Made by a program: the position numbers and the translations under genes. Source: Pedobacter deserti (GTDB lineage: Bacteria; Bacteroidota; Bacteroidia; Sphingobacteriales; Sphingobacteriaceae). From it: a DNA stretch of 64,000 bases. This document shows positions 7,221-15,585 of this stretch, piece by piece. Each line of letters opens with the position of its first letter. The stretch's first letter is position 1. The stretch lies in contig NZ_JAFMZQ010000001.1 in NCBI RefSeq assembly GCF_024436415.1, positions 1,860,001-1,924,000 of the forward strand, in the 5' to 3' direction. The notes below the pieces were generated by a model, which had not been told where the DNA came from, made no database searches, and saw only the letters and a list, made by a program, of their open reading frames with translations.

Positions 7221-9631
7221 AACAAAGCGTTTTTGCGTGCAAAGGCTCTTACAGACAGCGTAGTAAATATGATAATCGTTACCGTGCTCACAGGCATCAG
7301 GATAGCCGCAATCAGCGGAGAGAGCGTACCTTGCACTGCGAACGAAAGTCCTGCGACATTATAGGCCAACGAAATGGCGAAGGACATATGGATCACCTTG
7401 ACCGCGTCTTTCGCCTGCTGTACAAAGGCAGGTATTTTTTCAAAAGAAGCCCCGTCGAGCACTGCGTCGCAACCCGGACTAAAGTTGTTGATGTTGTCGG
7501 TTACCGCTATGCCCAGATCACTCTGTTTCAGCGCACCCGAATCGTTTAGTCCATCGCCAAACATCAGCACCTTTTTTCCTTTGTCCTGCAAGGCAGCGAT
7601 GTAATCCAGTTTGTCTTGCGGACTCTGATCGAAGTGTAGTTTAGACGCACTTTCAAAAAAAGGTACCAGACTGCTCTTTTCATGGCTTTTGTCGCCCGAC
7701 AACAAATGTAGATCTGCCCAGCGGCCCAGGTTCTGCACCAGACTTTTGAATCCAGGGCGCCACTGCTGTCTGATGGTAAACTGGCCCAGATATTCATCAT
7801 TAATCATCACATGGATGCTGCTGCCGGCCGGAGAGTTTTTCAGTGGAAGACCAAGGAATGCAGAACTTCCCAATTTTACATGATTTCCATTGATCGTTCC
7901 ACTGATACCTCTGCCGATTTTTTCCGTATAATGATCCGCATTATATAATGCTTCTTTATTTAAATGGCGTGTAAGTTCCCTGCTTAGGGGGTGGCCGGAG
8001 TTACGGGCCAGGTCGCACACCATCTGCTGCTGCAAGGGGCTTAGCTGTCCGCTGAACGACAGCGAAGCCGCATCGGGACTGGTAATTGTACCGGTCTTGT
8101 CGAATACAAATGTGTCTATCCGTGCCAGTTCCTCTACCACAGCCGTGTTTTTGAGGTAGAATCCGTTCTTGTCGAATATGCTGATCGCTGCTGCCAGTGT
8201 GAAAGGCGAACTCAGCGCTAGCGCACAAGGGCAGGCAATAATAAGCACTGCCGTAAATGCAGCAAGCGCCTTGTCCGGCTCCCCAAAATATATCCAGAAG
8301 CCTGCAGAGCCAAAGGCAACAAGGAGCAGTACCACACTAAAATATTTGCTTGCCGTATCGCTGAATGTCCGGATGCCCTCACGTGTCTTCACAAAAGCAT
8401 CGTTATTCCAGAGCTGGGTTAGGTAGCTTTGAGATACCGGCTTGATCACCTCCAGTTCGATTGAGCCCGATAACTGCCTTCCGCCTGCGTAAATCACTTC
8501 ACCGAGCACTTTACTTACCGGTTCTGATTCACCTGTTACAAAACTGAAATCCACCTGCGCGTCGCCTTTCAGCAGCATCGCATCAGCAGGAATGATCTCC
8601 ATGCTTCGCACCATAATGCGGTCGCCTGTCTTTAACGCTGCCAAAGGTTTCGATAATTCTACACCTTCGTTTAAGGTCGTAACGGCAACCGGAAAATAGG
8701 AGCGGTAGTCCCTTTCAAAGGAGATATGATGAAAAGTCCGTTGCTGCATCCATCTTCCTACCAGGAGGAAGAAGACCAGTCCACATAGCGTATCCACAAA
8801 GCCGGCCCCGGTTTGCAGTACAATCTCATAGATGGAACGGATAAACATTACCGCGATGCCCAGCGCAAGCGGGAAATCAAGGTTAAGCCGTTTGGCCCTG
8901 AGGTTGGTCCATGCCGAACTGAAGTAGTCGCGCCCGCTGAAAAGCACCACGGGCAATGAAAAGCCCAGGTTAAGCCAGCCAAAGAAGTTCGCATACTCCC
9001 GCTCAAACGCAGCCATCCCAAAGTAATCCGGGAAACTCAGCAGCATCACGTTACCAAAGCAAAACCCGGCCACAGCTATTTTAGTCACCAACCGCCGTTC
9101 AGAGCGGTCGGCCTGCTTTTCCTTTACCATGTCCTGCAGACTGATCAGCGGTTCATAGCCAATAGTCGCCAGCATTTCTACCACCTTTTTCAAGGAAGTG
9201 TTTTCGTTCCGGAAGGTGATACTGACCGTCTTCTTGAGGAAATCTATTCTCGACTTTACAATGCCTCCGTCAAGCTGGTACAGGTGTTCGAGCAACCAGA
9301 TGCAGGAACTGCAGTGTATAGCCGGAATGTAAAGCGTAATAATGCTGATCCGCTCATCGCGGTAGTCGACCAGTTCCGAAATCACCTGCTCTACGTCCAG
9401 ATAGTCAAAGTTCGCCACGGGTTTAATCCGCGTTGAGCCGGGCCGGTCGTTATATGCATAATAGTTGCCCAGGTTGTTGGCTGATAATATTTCGTACACC
9501 ATCCTGCATCCTTCACAGCAAAAGGTTTTGTCGGCCAGCCGGTAAGTTTTTGCGCTCAGCGTTTCGCCGCAATGAAAACATTGTGCTGCCGTTTTTGTTG
9601 CCTCAACAGAGGTCGGTATACTGTTGTCCAT
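7217..9631 (-). CDS. ccoI: copper-exporting P1B-type ATPase for cbb3 oxidase assembly (CcoI/FixI)
   Basis: CcoI moves copper across the inner membrane for the oxidase CuB site. The 804 residues begin with a Cys-rich metal-binding module (C18, C21, C38, C39, C42), then an HMA-like domain with CSSC (C107, C110), about eight membrane helices, the transport motif CPC (about residue 467), the phosphorylation motif DKTGT (about 510) and the hinge GDGLND (about 690). The extra N-terminal Cys module is typical of FixI-type pumps and distinguishes them from CopA. First gene of the operon; the region upstream holds the CRP/FNR-like palindrome shared with the divergent map gene. Confidence 0.94.
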   Translation of the reverse strand: MDNSIPTSVEATKTAAQCFHCGETLSAKTYRLADKTFCCEGCRMVYEILSANNLGNYYAYNDRPGSTRIKPVANFDYLDVEQVISELVDYRDERISIITLYIPAIHCSSCIWLLEHLYQLDGGIVKSRIDFLKKTVSITFRNENTSLKKVVEMLATIGYEPLISLQDMVKEKQADRSERRLVTKIAVAGFCFGNVMLLSFPDYFGMAAFEREYANFFGWLNLGFSLPVVLFSGRDYFSSAWTNLRAKRLNLDFPLALGIAVMFIRSIYEIVLQTGAGFVDTLCGLVFFLLVGRWMQQRTFHHISFERDYRSYFPVAVTTLNEGVELSKPLAALKTGDRIMVRSMEIIPADAMLLKGDAQVDFSFVTGESEPVSKVLGEVIYAGGRQLSGSIELEVIKPVSQSYLTQLWNNDAFVKTREGIRTFSDTASKYFSVVLLLVAFGSAGFWIYFGEPDKALAAFTAVLIIACPCALALSSPFTLAAAISIFDKNGFYLKNTAVVEELARIDTFVFDKTGTITSPDAASLSFSGQLSPLQQQMVCDLARNSGHPLSRELTRHLNKEALYNADHYTEKIGRGISGTINGNHVKLGSSAFLGLPLKNSPAGSSIHVMINDEYLGQFTIRQQWRPGFKSLVQNLGRWADLHLLSGDKSHEKSSLVPFFESASKLHFDQSPQDKLDYIAALQDKGKKVLMFGDGLNDSGALKQSDLGIAVTDNINNFSPGCDAVLDGASFEKIPAFVQQAKDAVKVIHMSFAISLAYNVAGLSFAVQGTLSPLIAAILMPVSTVTIIIFTTLSVRAFARKNALL

Positions 9632-9701
9632 GCCCTGGTAATATCTGCATCAAAAATGCGGAGAAAGCCTAAGGGGCTAAATGACATGCATTCCATAAAA
9701 A

Positions 9702-9717
9702 TGTGACGGGAATCACA
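9702..9717. promoter_or_regulatory. CRP/FNR-family operator, perfect TGTGA-N6-TCACA palindrome
   Basis: The sequence TGTGACGGGAATCACA is a perfect TGTGA-N6-TCACA inverted repeat in the 130-bp gap between ccoI (-) and map (+). This is the consensus form bound by CRP, and the related HcpR/FNR regulators bind very similar sites. It lies about 70 bp upstream of the ccoI start, a reasonable activator position for the oxidase operon, and just upstream of the map promoter. No regulator gene of this family is in the window. Confidence 0.6.
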
Positions 9718-9719
9718 AA

Positions 9720-9748
9720 TTTGCTTCAATACGCAAATCGTATCTTTG
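9720..9748 (+). promoter_or_regulatory. Bacteroidetes-type promoter of map
   Basis: TTTG at 9720-9723 and TATCTTTG at 9741-9748 match the -33 TTTG and -7 TAnnTTTG consensus of the Bacteroidetes primary sigma factor, with a 17-bp spacer, slightly short. The map ATG follows 13 bp after the -7 element. The CRP/FNR-like palindrome ends 2 bp upstream of the -33 element, so bound regulator could touch this promoter too. Confidence 0.6.
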
Positions 9749-9761
9749 CAAAAAATATCAT

Positions 9762-10526
9762 ATGTCTATATCAACAGAAGAGGAACTGAAGGGTATGCAG
9801 GAGATCAGCGAAGCCGTTGCGCATACGCTGAAACTGATGCGTGAACACGCAGCGCCCGGCATGAGTACTAAGGAATTGGACGACTTTGGCGGCGAAATAC
9901 TCAACAAGCTTGGCGCTAAGTCGGCACCGCGACTAACCTACGATTTCCCGGGCTGGACCTGCATCAGTGTAAATAACGTGGTAGCTCATGGCATTCCCGT
10001 AGCCGATAAAATACTCCGGGAGGGCGATCTCATCAACATAGATGTCTCCGCCGAACTCAACGGATTCTGGTCGGACAATGGCGGATCATTCGTATTGGGC
10101 GAGGACATCAACAATTACTTGCCCCTGGTGGATGCCTCTAAAACAATACTTCAGAAAGCCATCTCCCAGATCAAGGGTGGTGTTAAAATTGCTGATATAG
10201 GCAAGCTGATTGAAACCGAGGCCCGCAAGCGGGGTTATACGGTTATTAAGAATCTGGCCGGACATGGGGTGGGCCGTAGTCTGCATGAAGAGCCGCACGA
10301 TATCCTCAATTATTATGACCGCTACGTTACCGGACGTTTCAGAAAGAACAGCGTCGTAGCCGTAGAAACCTTCATCTCTACCGCATCTACTATTGCCGAG
10401 CAGCAGTCGGACGGCTGGACCCTTCTGGGCAATAAGGGCGGCTTTGTAGCCCAGCACGAGCATACCATTATCGTAACCGACGGTATGCCTACCATCCTTA
10501 CTGCGGCCAACGGCATCTGGAATTAG
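9762..10526 (+). CDS. map: type I methionine aminopeptidase
   Basis: Removes the initiator methionine from nascent proteins in the cytoplasm. The 254-residue protein has the pita-bread fold signature with all metal-ligand motifs visible: 'NIDVSAELNGFWSDNG' (two Asp), 'GHGVGRSLHEEP' (His), 'VAVETFIS' (Glu) and 'AQHEHTIIV' (Glu). There is no N-terminal zinc-finger or linker extension, so it is the minimal type Ia form. It is a single-gene unit with its own promoter and a strong terminator 25 bp after the stop. Confidence 0.95.
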   Translation: MSISTEEELKGMQEISEAVAHTLKLMREHAAPGMSTKELDDFGGEILNKLGAKSAPRLTYDFPGWTCISVNNVVAHGIPVADKILREGDLINIDVSAELNGFWSDNGGSFVLGEDINNYLPLVDASKTILQKAISQIKGGVKIADIGKLIETEARKRGYTVIKNLAGHGVGRSLHEEPHDILNYYDRYVTGRFRKNSVVAVETFISTASTIAEQQSDGWTLLGNKGGFVAQHEHTIIVTDGMPTILTAANGIWN

Positions 10527-10544
10527 CTTTCTAAATTCAAAGCA

Positions 10545-10582
10545 TAAAAAAACCTCCGGTAGATAGCCGGAGGTTTTGTTTT
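10545..10582. terminator. bidirectional intrinsic terminator between map and the thioredoxin-like gene
   Basis: A 9-bp perfect stem (AACCTCCGG 10551-10559 with CCGGAGGTT 10567-10575) around a 7-nt loop, with an A-tract before and TTTTG-TTTTATT after. It can serve map (+) and the convergent PUL operon (-). Confidence 0.85.
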
Positions 10583-10610
10583 ATTGAGAAACGTTACCGT
10601 AATACTTAAA

Positions 10611-11750
10611 TTAATTGGTAAACAACTCTTCCAGTTTCTTGTTCAGTTTTTCGCCTACCAGGTGAGCACCAACAATCTTGCCCTGAGGATCTACCAGAAA
10701 GTTGGCCGGTACACCAGAAATACCGTAAACTTTTCTCGCTTCACTTTCCCAACCTTTCAGGTCAGACACCTGAGTCCAGGTCAGCCCATCCTTTTTGATC
10801 GCTTCTACCCACTTTGCTTTGTCGCTGTCTACCGAAACACCCAGTATCTCAAACCCCTTGTCCTTGTAGGCGGCGTACTGCTTAATCAGGTTAGGGCTTT
10901 CTGCGCGACATGGAGAACACCAGCTTGCCCAGAATTCCACAAGCACGTATTTACCCCTGTAGTCCGACAAAGACACCGGCTTGCCATCTACGTCCTTCTG
11001 GGTAAAGTTAGGTGCGGTAGCACCCAAAGCAGTCACCTTATCGGCAGTCATTAATTTGTAGAGGGTCTGACCATCGTACGACAGCCTGAGCTTCTCGCTC
11101 ATCTTATTAAAAACCTCAAGGATCACCTCAGGTTTGGTGCTATAACTGGCTTCCGAGAGACTGTGCATAGCGAAATAAGAGTTCGGGTTCTTACGTGCAA
11201 ACTCGACGATCTTTGTCCGCCTTGAAGCCTGCATTTCATTCACCTTCTTATCCAGCGCCTTAAAAAACAAAGTATCCTTTTTCTGCTCAGGCGTAGCGCG
11301 GCTCAGTGCCACGTTAGCATTGTGGTGGATGGTCATCACCGGCGGGCCAACAGCTTTGATAAAAGCCAGCGACTCCTCGTACACTTTCGAGCCAGTCCAT
11401 TTGGCATTGTACAGTGAATCAGCCGAAGTGATATGAATCTTTTCTTTCCCAAAGCTTGGATAGATCACATCACCCAAGCCACCACTGCCATAAACCTCCT
11501 TATCGCGGATACCCTCGCGCGAAAGGGTCATACGCCCGGAGGCGATGTTTGCAATATAACCGGTAAACTTAAACGTACCGTTCACCAGCTCGCAGGAATC
11601 CTGCTTACCTTCCCCGTCCGAACCATAGTCCAGATAGATCTTAGCCGGTTTGTTTAAGTTCCCAATTTTACCGGTGATGGTAAAATTGGGCGCTTGTGCA
11701 GCCGCCGCAACAGGGGCCAGGGCTGCAAGTATTAAAACTTTCAGTTTCAT
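10611..11750 (-). CDS. TlpA-like thioredoxin-fold protein with N-terminal DUF4369-type domain
   Basis: A secreted or periplasmic 379-residue protein: signal peptide ending near 'PVAAAAQA', an N-terminal beta-rich domain starting 'FTITGKIGNLNKPAKIYLDY' typical of DUF4369, a helical middle part, and a C-terminal TlpA/AhpC-type thioredoxin fold (about 245-379) with the redox motif WCSPC (C278, C281) and the cis-Pro region 'YGISGVPANFLVD'. Such proteins reduce or isomerise disulfides of exported proteins. It is the last gene of the SusC/D operon, 5 bp from the PKD-like lipoprotein gene; a link to that system is suggested by location only. Confidence 0.9.
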   Translation of the reverse strand: MKLKVLILAALAPVAAAAQAPNFTITGKIGNLNKPAKIYLDYGSDGEGKQDSCELVNGTFKFTGYIANIASGRMTLSREGIRDKEVYGSGGLGDVIYPSFGKEKIHITSADSLYNAKWTGSKVYEESLAFIKAVGPPVMTIHHNANVALSRATPEQKKDTLFFKALDKKVNEMQASRRTKIVEFARKNPNSYFAMHSLSEASYSTKPEVILEVFNKMSEKLRLSYDGQTLYKLMTADKVTALGATAPNFTQKDVDGKPVSLSDYRGKYVLVEFWASWCSPCRAESPNLIKQYAAYKDKGFEILGVSVDSDKAKWVEAIKKDGLTWTQVSDLKGWESEARKVYGISGVPANFLVDPQGKIVGAHLVGEKLNKKLEELFTN

Positions 11751-11755
11751 TGATT

Positions 11756-13201
11756 TTAATTAGTTCTGGTTAAGAAGTCAACCGGTGCGCCGGGAATTCC
11801 GTTGATCGATTTGGTAATGTTGCCGTTCTTACCTACAGACACGTCGAGCGTATGCATAGCGCCTTCCACACCAACAGTCAGCGTATTATCGTCGCCACTT
11901 ATCTTAAGCATCGAAACTTTTTTGCCGCCAAAATCTGCCTCCAGTACCCTCAGGTCTTCGTTGATCGGATTGTAGCGGTAGATCTTATCGTTAGATGAGA
12001 AATAAAAGATATTGATGCTGCTCCGTATCCACTTAGAATCTGCCTGTACCTGCGCCGAGCCTTTAAAGACGCGCTTTTGCTGGGCGATAATACGTTTGGT
12101 ACCAGCCGTCAGTTGATTATCAAACGTCAGCTCGTAGGTATTGCCATCGGCTTCCCTGAAGAAGGCGTAGGTCGTGCCGGATATGCTTGCTTTTAAGTAA
12201 ACCAGGTTCGATAGACCCGTGTTTTTCGGGTTGAAGGGAGGTGTAGCAGCGGTCCCAGGCTCGTAGTTGGTCCCATTATAGTTACCACCCCCGTCGAAAT
12301 ACACGAAAGCTTTTGCTTGCGTATCATATCCGAAGTAGAACGCCCCCGTATGGGTAAAAAATGGAGACAGATTGTAGTCGCCTTTCTGCTCGTTGGAGAA
12401 CTTACCGTAGTCTGGAGCAAAAGGGGCGGTCGACTGTACGCCTATATATAACTTGCCGTTCAGAACGCCCTGGGAAATCGTTCCCTGAAACGTTTCCAGT
12501 CGCCCGGGCACTATGGTAGACGGCGGGAGGAAGAACTGCGACTTAAAGTTATCTTTCCAAAGAAAGGTACTAGGGTTTACAATAACACTGCCGTTTGCCG
12601 GATCATTACATAAAACCCAATACTCTTCTTTGCTCAATAACTGGTATGGAAGAGGCTTCGAATAATACAACTGAACTGGGTTTTTCGGAAGTGACCGCTC
12701 CTGCAGATTCTCATAAATATTAGCCAGTACGGTGTTGTCAGGCTTTACAAACGATAGTTTAGCCGTACCACCCTCGCTGCTCAAAACAATGGTACCGGCA
12801 GAGAATTGTGTGATGCCAGTGATCGTGAACTTGTATTTGTAAATCAACCCGTTTCTTTTATCTGTAACGACTAGTGTAGCCGCGCGGGGACCCGTTCCGA
12901 GGTTGAACAGCATTTTGAACGGATATCCGGTGTAGCTAAGCTCCCGAAGTTCTTCCAAAAGCATAATCCGCCATTCAAAATTGAGGTCTTTCATAGGGTC
13001 CGCCCCGTCAAGACTTACCTCGGGCTTAATGATCAATGAATCACCAATCAGGGCAGAGATATTTTCGCCCTCAATGTTTTCTACGACCGGGGATGAAGGT
13101 GGGTTGTAGGTGTAGTTGCCCAAATCCTTTTTACAGGATGTATAAAGAATGGCGAGGCAAGCCAGTATATATGTGAATTTTATTTTCATGATCGTTCTCA
13201 T
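11756..13201 (-). CDS. PKD-like family surface lipoprotein
   Basis: A 481-residue lipoprotein with signal 'YILACLAILYTSCKKD', in which the Cys is the lipidation site, followed by an Ig/PKD-like N-terminal region and a long beta-rich part that reads like a propeller (repeated strand-turn stretches such as 'KIYRYNPINEDLRVLE'). Proteins of this kind are encoded right after SusC/SusD/DUF4843 genes in Bacteroidota and are probably surface-exposed accessory binding proteins; no ligand is known to me. The ATG at 13201 overlaps the upstream stop as TAATG; the ATG at 13189, giving MKIKFTYILAC, is an alternative that fits a signal peptide better. Confidence 0.8.
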   Translation of the reverse strand: MRTIMKIKFTYILACLAILYTSCKKDLGNYTYNPPSSPVVENIEGENISALIGDSLIIKPEVSLDGADPMKDLNFEWRIMLLEELRELSYTGYPFKMLFNLGTGPRAATLVVTDKRNGLIYKYKFTITGITQFSAGTIVLSSEGGTAKLSFVKPDNTVLANIYENLQERSLPKNPVQLYYSKPLPYQLLSKEEYWVLCNDPANGSVIVNPSTFLWKDNFKSQFFLPPSTIVPGRLETFQGTISQGVLNGKLYIGVQSTAPFAPDYGKFSNEQKGDYNLSPFFTHTGAFYFGYDTQAKAFVYFDGGGNYNGTNYEPGTAATPPFNPKNTGLSNLVYLKASISGTTYAFFREADGNTYELTFDNQLTAGTKRIIAQQKRVFKGSAQVQADSKWIRSSINIFYFSSNDKIYRYNPINEDLRVLEADFGGKKVSMLKISGDDNTLTVGVEGAMHTLDVSVGKNGNITKSINGIPGAPVDFLTRTN

Positions 13202-14055
13202 TAATTGAATATGATTTGATTCCCGTTCTCATTGATGAAGAAGTAGCCATTTACCTGCGGGAAGAACTTCAGATGAAGCTTGATCAATGGCGCATCTACA
13301 TTGTAAAAATCATAATCTTCCGTGCCATCTGTTCTTTTCGTCAGCACATATCCCTTCTCTGGGAAACGGCCTACCCATGCAAATGGATCGCGGGTAAAGT
13401 TGCGTACGTTATCCAGGTAATAAAGCGTCCTCGGAATTTCCATATAGGCTTCAGGTTCCCTTGTATCTACCAAATCCTGTCCGCCCGATATCAGGAACAG
13501 CCTGTGCGAGGTACGGCTGTATGGCCCTAGATTACCTTGCCATAATACCCACCACGACGGTTGCTCAAGGCGATTGGAGTAGAGGATTTTTTTGGAACGG
13601 ATAGGAGCGGGCAAAGACTCGTTAAAGTCACTGCTCCCAACCACGCGTATTCCCAGGGTTACCGACTTATTCGCAAGTTCCGGATCGATATTTTTTATGA
13701 TTACAGGAACCAAAACTTTACCTGAATCCGCCGGTATTGTATAGAAGGGTTTTAGCGGTTCGTAATGCAAGGTAGCCTGAGCTGTAGTCATGGTATCTAC
13801 GACGACCAGCGTAAACTTTCTTTCCCTGGATACACGTTTACCGGAGACGGCTACAGGTACCCAAATGGTATCACTTGCCAGGCCCGAGCTTTCAGCGAAA
13901 GAATAGGTGATGGAGCTGGTATCCAGGTTGTTATCGCCATCAAGAAAGTTCAGGTAGATATTGTCTGTTTCACTTTGATAGTCATAGATATCGTTTTTTT
14001 TGCAGGCAAACAGCACAGTGCTCAGCAAAAGAATAAGATGGATATATTTTTTCAT
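13201..14055 (-). CDS. DUF4843 domain-containing lipoprotein
   Basis: A 284-residue predicted lipoprotein: MKKYIHLILLLSTVLFACKK carries a signal peptide with Cys18 as the lipidation site. The body, with 'DNIYLNFLDGDNN' near the start and a central 'FNESLPAPIRSKKI', matches the DUF4843 family, found almost only downstream of SusC/SusD genes in Bacteroidota. No catalytic residues are evident. It sits 12 bp after susD and overlaps the next gene by one base, so it belongs to the same transport unit, probably as an outer-surface accessory. Confidence 0.85.
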   Translation of the reverse strand: MKKYIHLILLLSTVLFACKKNDIYDYQSETDNIYLNFLDGDNNLDTSSITYSFAESSGLASDTIWVPVAVSGKRVSRERKFTLVVVDTMTTAQATLHYEPLKPFYTIPADSGKVLVPVIIKNIDPELANKSVTLGIRVVGSSDFNESLPAPIRSKKILYSNRLEQPSWWVLWQGNLGPYSRTSHRLFLISGGQDLVDTREPEAYMEIPRTLYYLDNVRNFTRDPFAWVGRFPEKGYVLTKRTDGTEDYDFYNVDAPLIKLHLKFFPQVNGYFFINENGNQIIFN

Positions 14056-14067
14056 GTTGGTTTCAGT

Positions 14068-15573
14068 TTAGTTTCGGTAAGCCAGCTCGTCAACCGGTAT
14101 AGGAAATACAAATATTCTATCGGTAGCCGGGTAGATCATCCCGTTCGGGTTAATGATATCTCTTTTAAGACGTTTGTGCATATAAAAAATCTGACTCTCC
14201 CCGTAAAATTCCTTTCTGGCGTCTTTCACGATTTCGCTTATAAAATCCGACTTGGCAATCGTTTTTGGAAGGAAGCTACCAATACCCCTGTGGGCACGAA
14301 CGGTATCAATATAAGCCGTTGCTTTAACAGGATCGGCGTCGAAGCTCGCTTCGGCAGCGATGTAATACATCTCTGACAGACGCATTGCAGGGGCCACCAA
14401 CGGATGCATATTGTTTTGAGGGAAGCCATTCCAGCGATATTTTTGAAGGAATGCTTTGTCGGCAGAGTTGTTATCTGACACATCCACAAACCACTGCCTC
14501 AAGCGCCAGTCATAGGCACCTACAGTACCAGAACCACCTTCTTCAAAGATGATGTTCTTTTGTGTAATGCTAGGCGTATATAAAGCGTCGTTATTCGAGA
14601 AAAGGTCGTTTACATGATCCATCTGGTCGTTGTAATTGATATACCAGGCCGAGATCAGCTCAGGATAAAAAATCCTGTCTCTCTGCTCTACGTCTGCGCT
14701 AAAAAAGTCCGACTGCAGCGTCCAGGGGAATTTTTTCGAATCGATCACCTCCTGTGCATTGCTTAAAGCTTCTGCGTGGTTTCCTTTATAAAGATGCACC
14801 CGCGCCAGCTCACCGCAAACGGTAAAATAATTCATTCGGTGTCTTCTGTTCTGTAAAAACAGTGAACCGCTCTGCTGCTCGGTCGACTTTTTGGCTTCCG
14901 GGAAAGTTTGAGGATAGGTCTTATTCGGATAGCCTACGACATAAGCCGCCGAACGGATAGGATCAGCAGTTCTTAGCAATTCCTTCGCTTCTGTAAGGTC
15001 TGCAATAATCTTGTCGAGCACCTGAGTTACTGTAGAAAAAGGCGTGCTTTTAATAGAAACGACGGTTACATAAGGAATCGCCTGTGCGTTGGGCTGACTG
15101 GCGTAAGAGGGGGCAAACATACGCAGGAGGTCGAAATGCAGATATGCACGCAACGTCAATGCTTCTCCTTTAACGATCTCATAGTTGCCGTTAAACAGAA
15201 TATCTCTTTTGCTGTCCACCACTTCCAGAATAGCATTGCAGTTACCAATAGCCTTATACATGGAAGCCCAGATCTGATCGTTCTTACCGATCAAAAAAGG
15301 GTCGTTAAACTGGAAGGAAGCTACCTTACGATAATTAATATCAGTAAAATCATAGTTCTGTGCCATGATGTCGTGGTTACTGAACGTAAGGTTTCCTCCA
15401 TATAATGACATCTCTGAGGCAAGATTATATACCCCATTCAGTGCTTCTTTAAAGCCATCTTCTGTAGTAAACAAGTCCTCCTTAGATACATCCGATTCAG
15501 GCTGTACATCAAGAAACTTCTTGCAGGATGAAAATGCAAGCAGGACGATTATTGAGTATAATAGGTTTTTCAT
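14068..15573 (-). CDS. susD: SusD/RagB-family nutrient-binding outer membrane lipoprotein
   Basis: SusD proteins are surface lids that bind nutrients and pass them to the partner SusC barrel. The 501 residues start MKNLLYSIIVLLAFSSCKKF, a lipoprotein signal with Cys17, then 'LDVQPESDVSKEDLFTTEDG', the N-terminal SusD signature, TPR-like helices ('EALTLRAYLHFDLLRMFAP') and the RagB/SusD C-terminal domain with 'LRLSEMYYIAAEA'-like sequence and 'ARKEFYGE'. It is 12 bp downstream of susC. The substrate cannot be told. Confidence 0.93.
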   Translation of the reverse strand: MKNLLYSIIVLLAFSSCKKFLDVQPESDVSKEDLFTTEDGFKEALNGVYNLASEMSLYGGNLTFSNHDIMAQNYDFTDINYRKVASFQFNDPFLIGKNDQIWASMYKAIGNCNAILEVVDSKRDILFNGNYEIVKGEALTLRAYLHFDLLRMFAPSYASQPNAQAIPYVTVVSIKSTPFSTVTQVLDKIIADLTEAKELLRTADPIRSAAYVVGYPNKTYPQTFPEAKKSTEQQSGSLFLQNRRHRMNYFTVCGELARVHLYKGNHAEALSNAQEVIDSKKFPWTLQSDFFSADVEQRDRIFYPELISAWYINYNDQMDHVNDLFSNNDALYTPSITQKNIIFEEGGSGTVGAYDWRLRQWFVDVSDNNSADKAFLQKYRWNGFPQNNMHPLVAPAMRLSEMYYIAAEASFDADPVKATAYIDTVRAHRGIGSFLPKTIAKSDFISEIVKDARKEFYGESQIFYMHKRLKRDIINPNGMIYPATDRIFVFPIPVDELAYRN

Positions 15574-15585
15574 GTCTTTCTTAAA

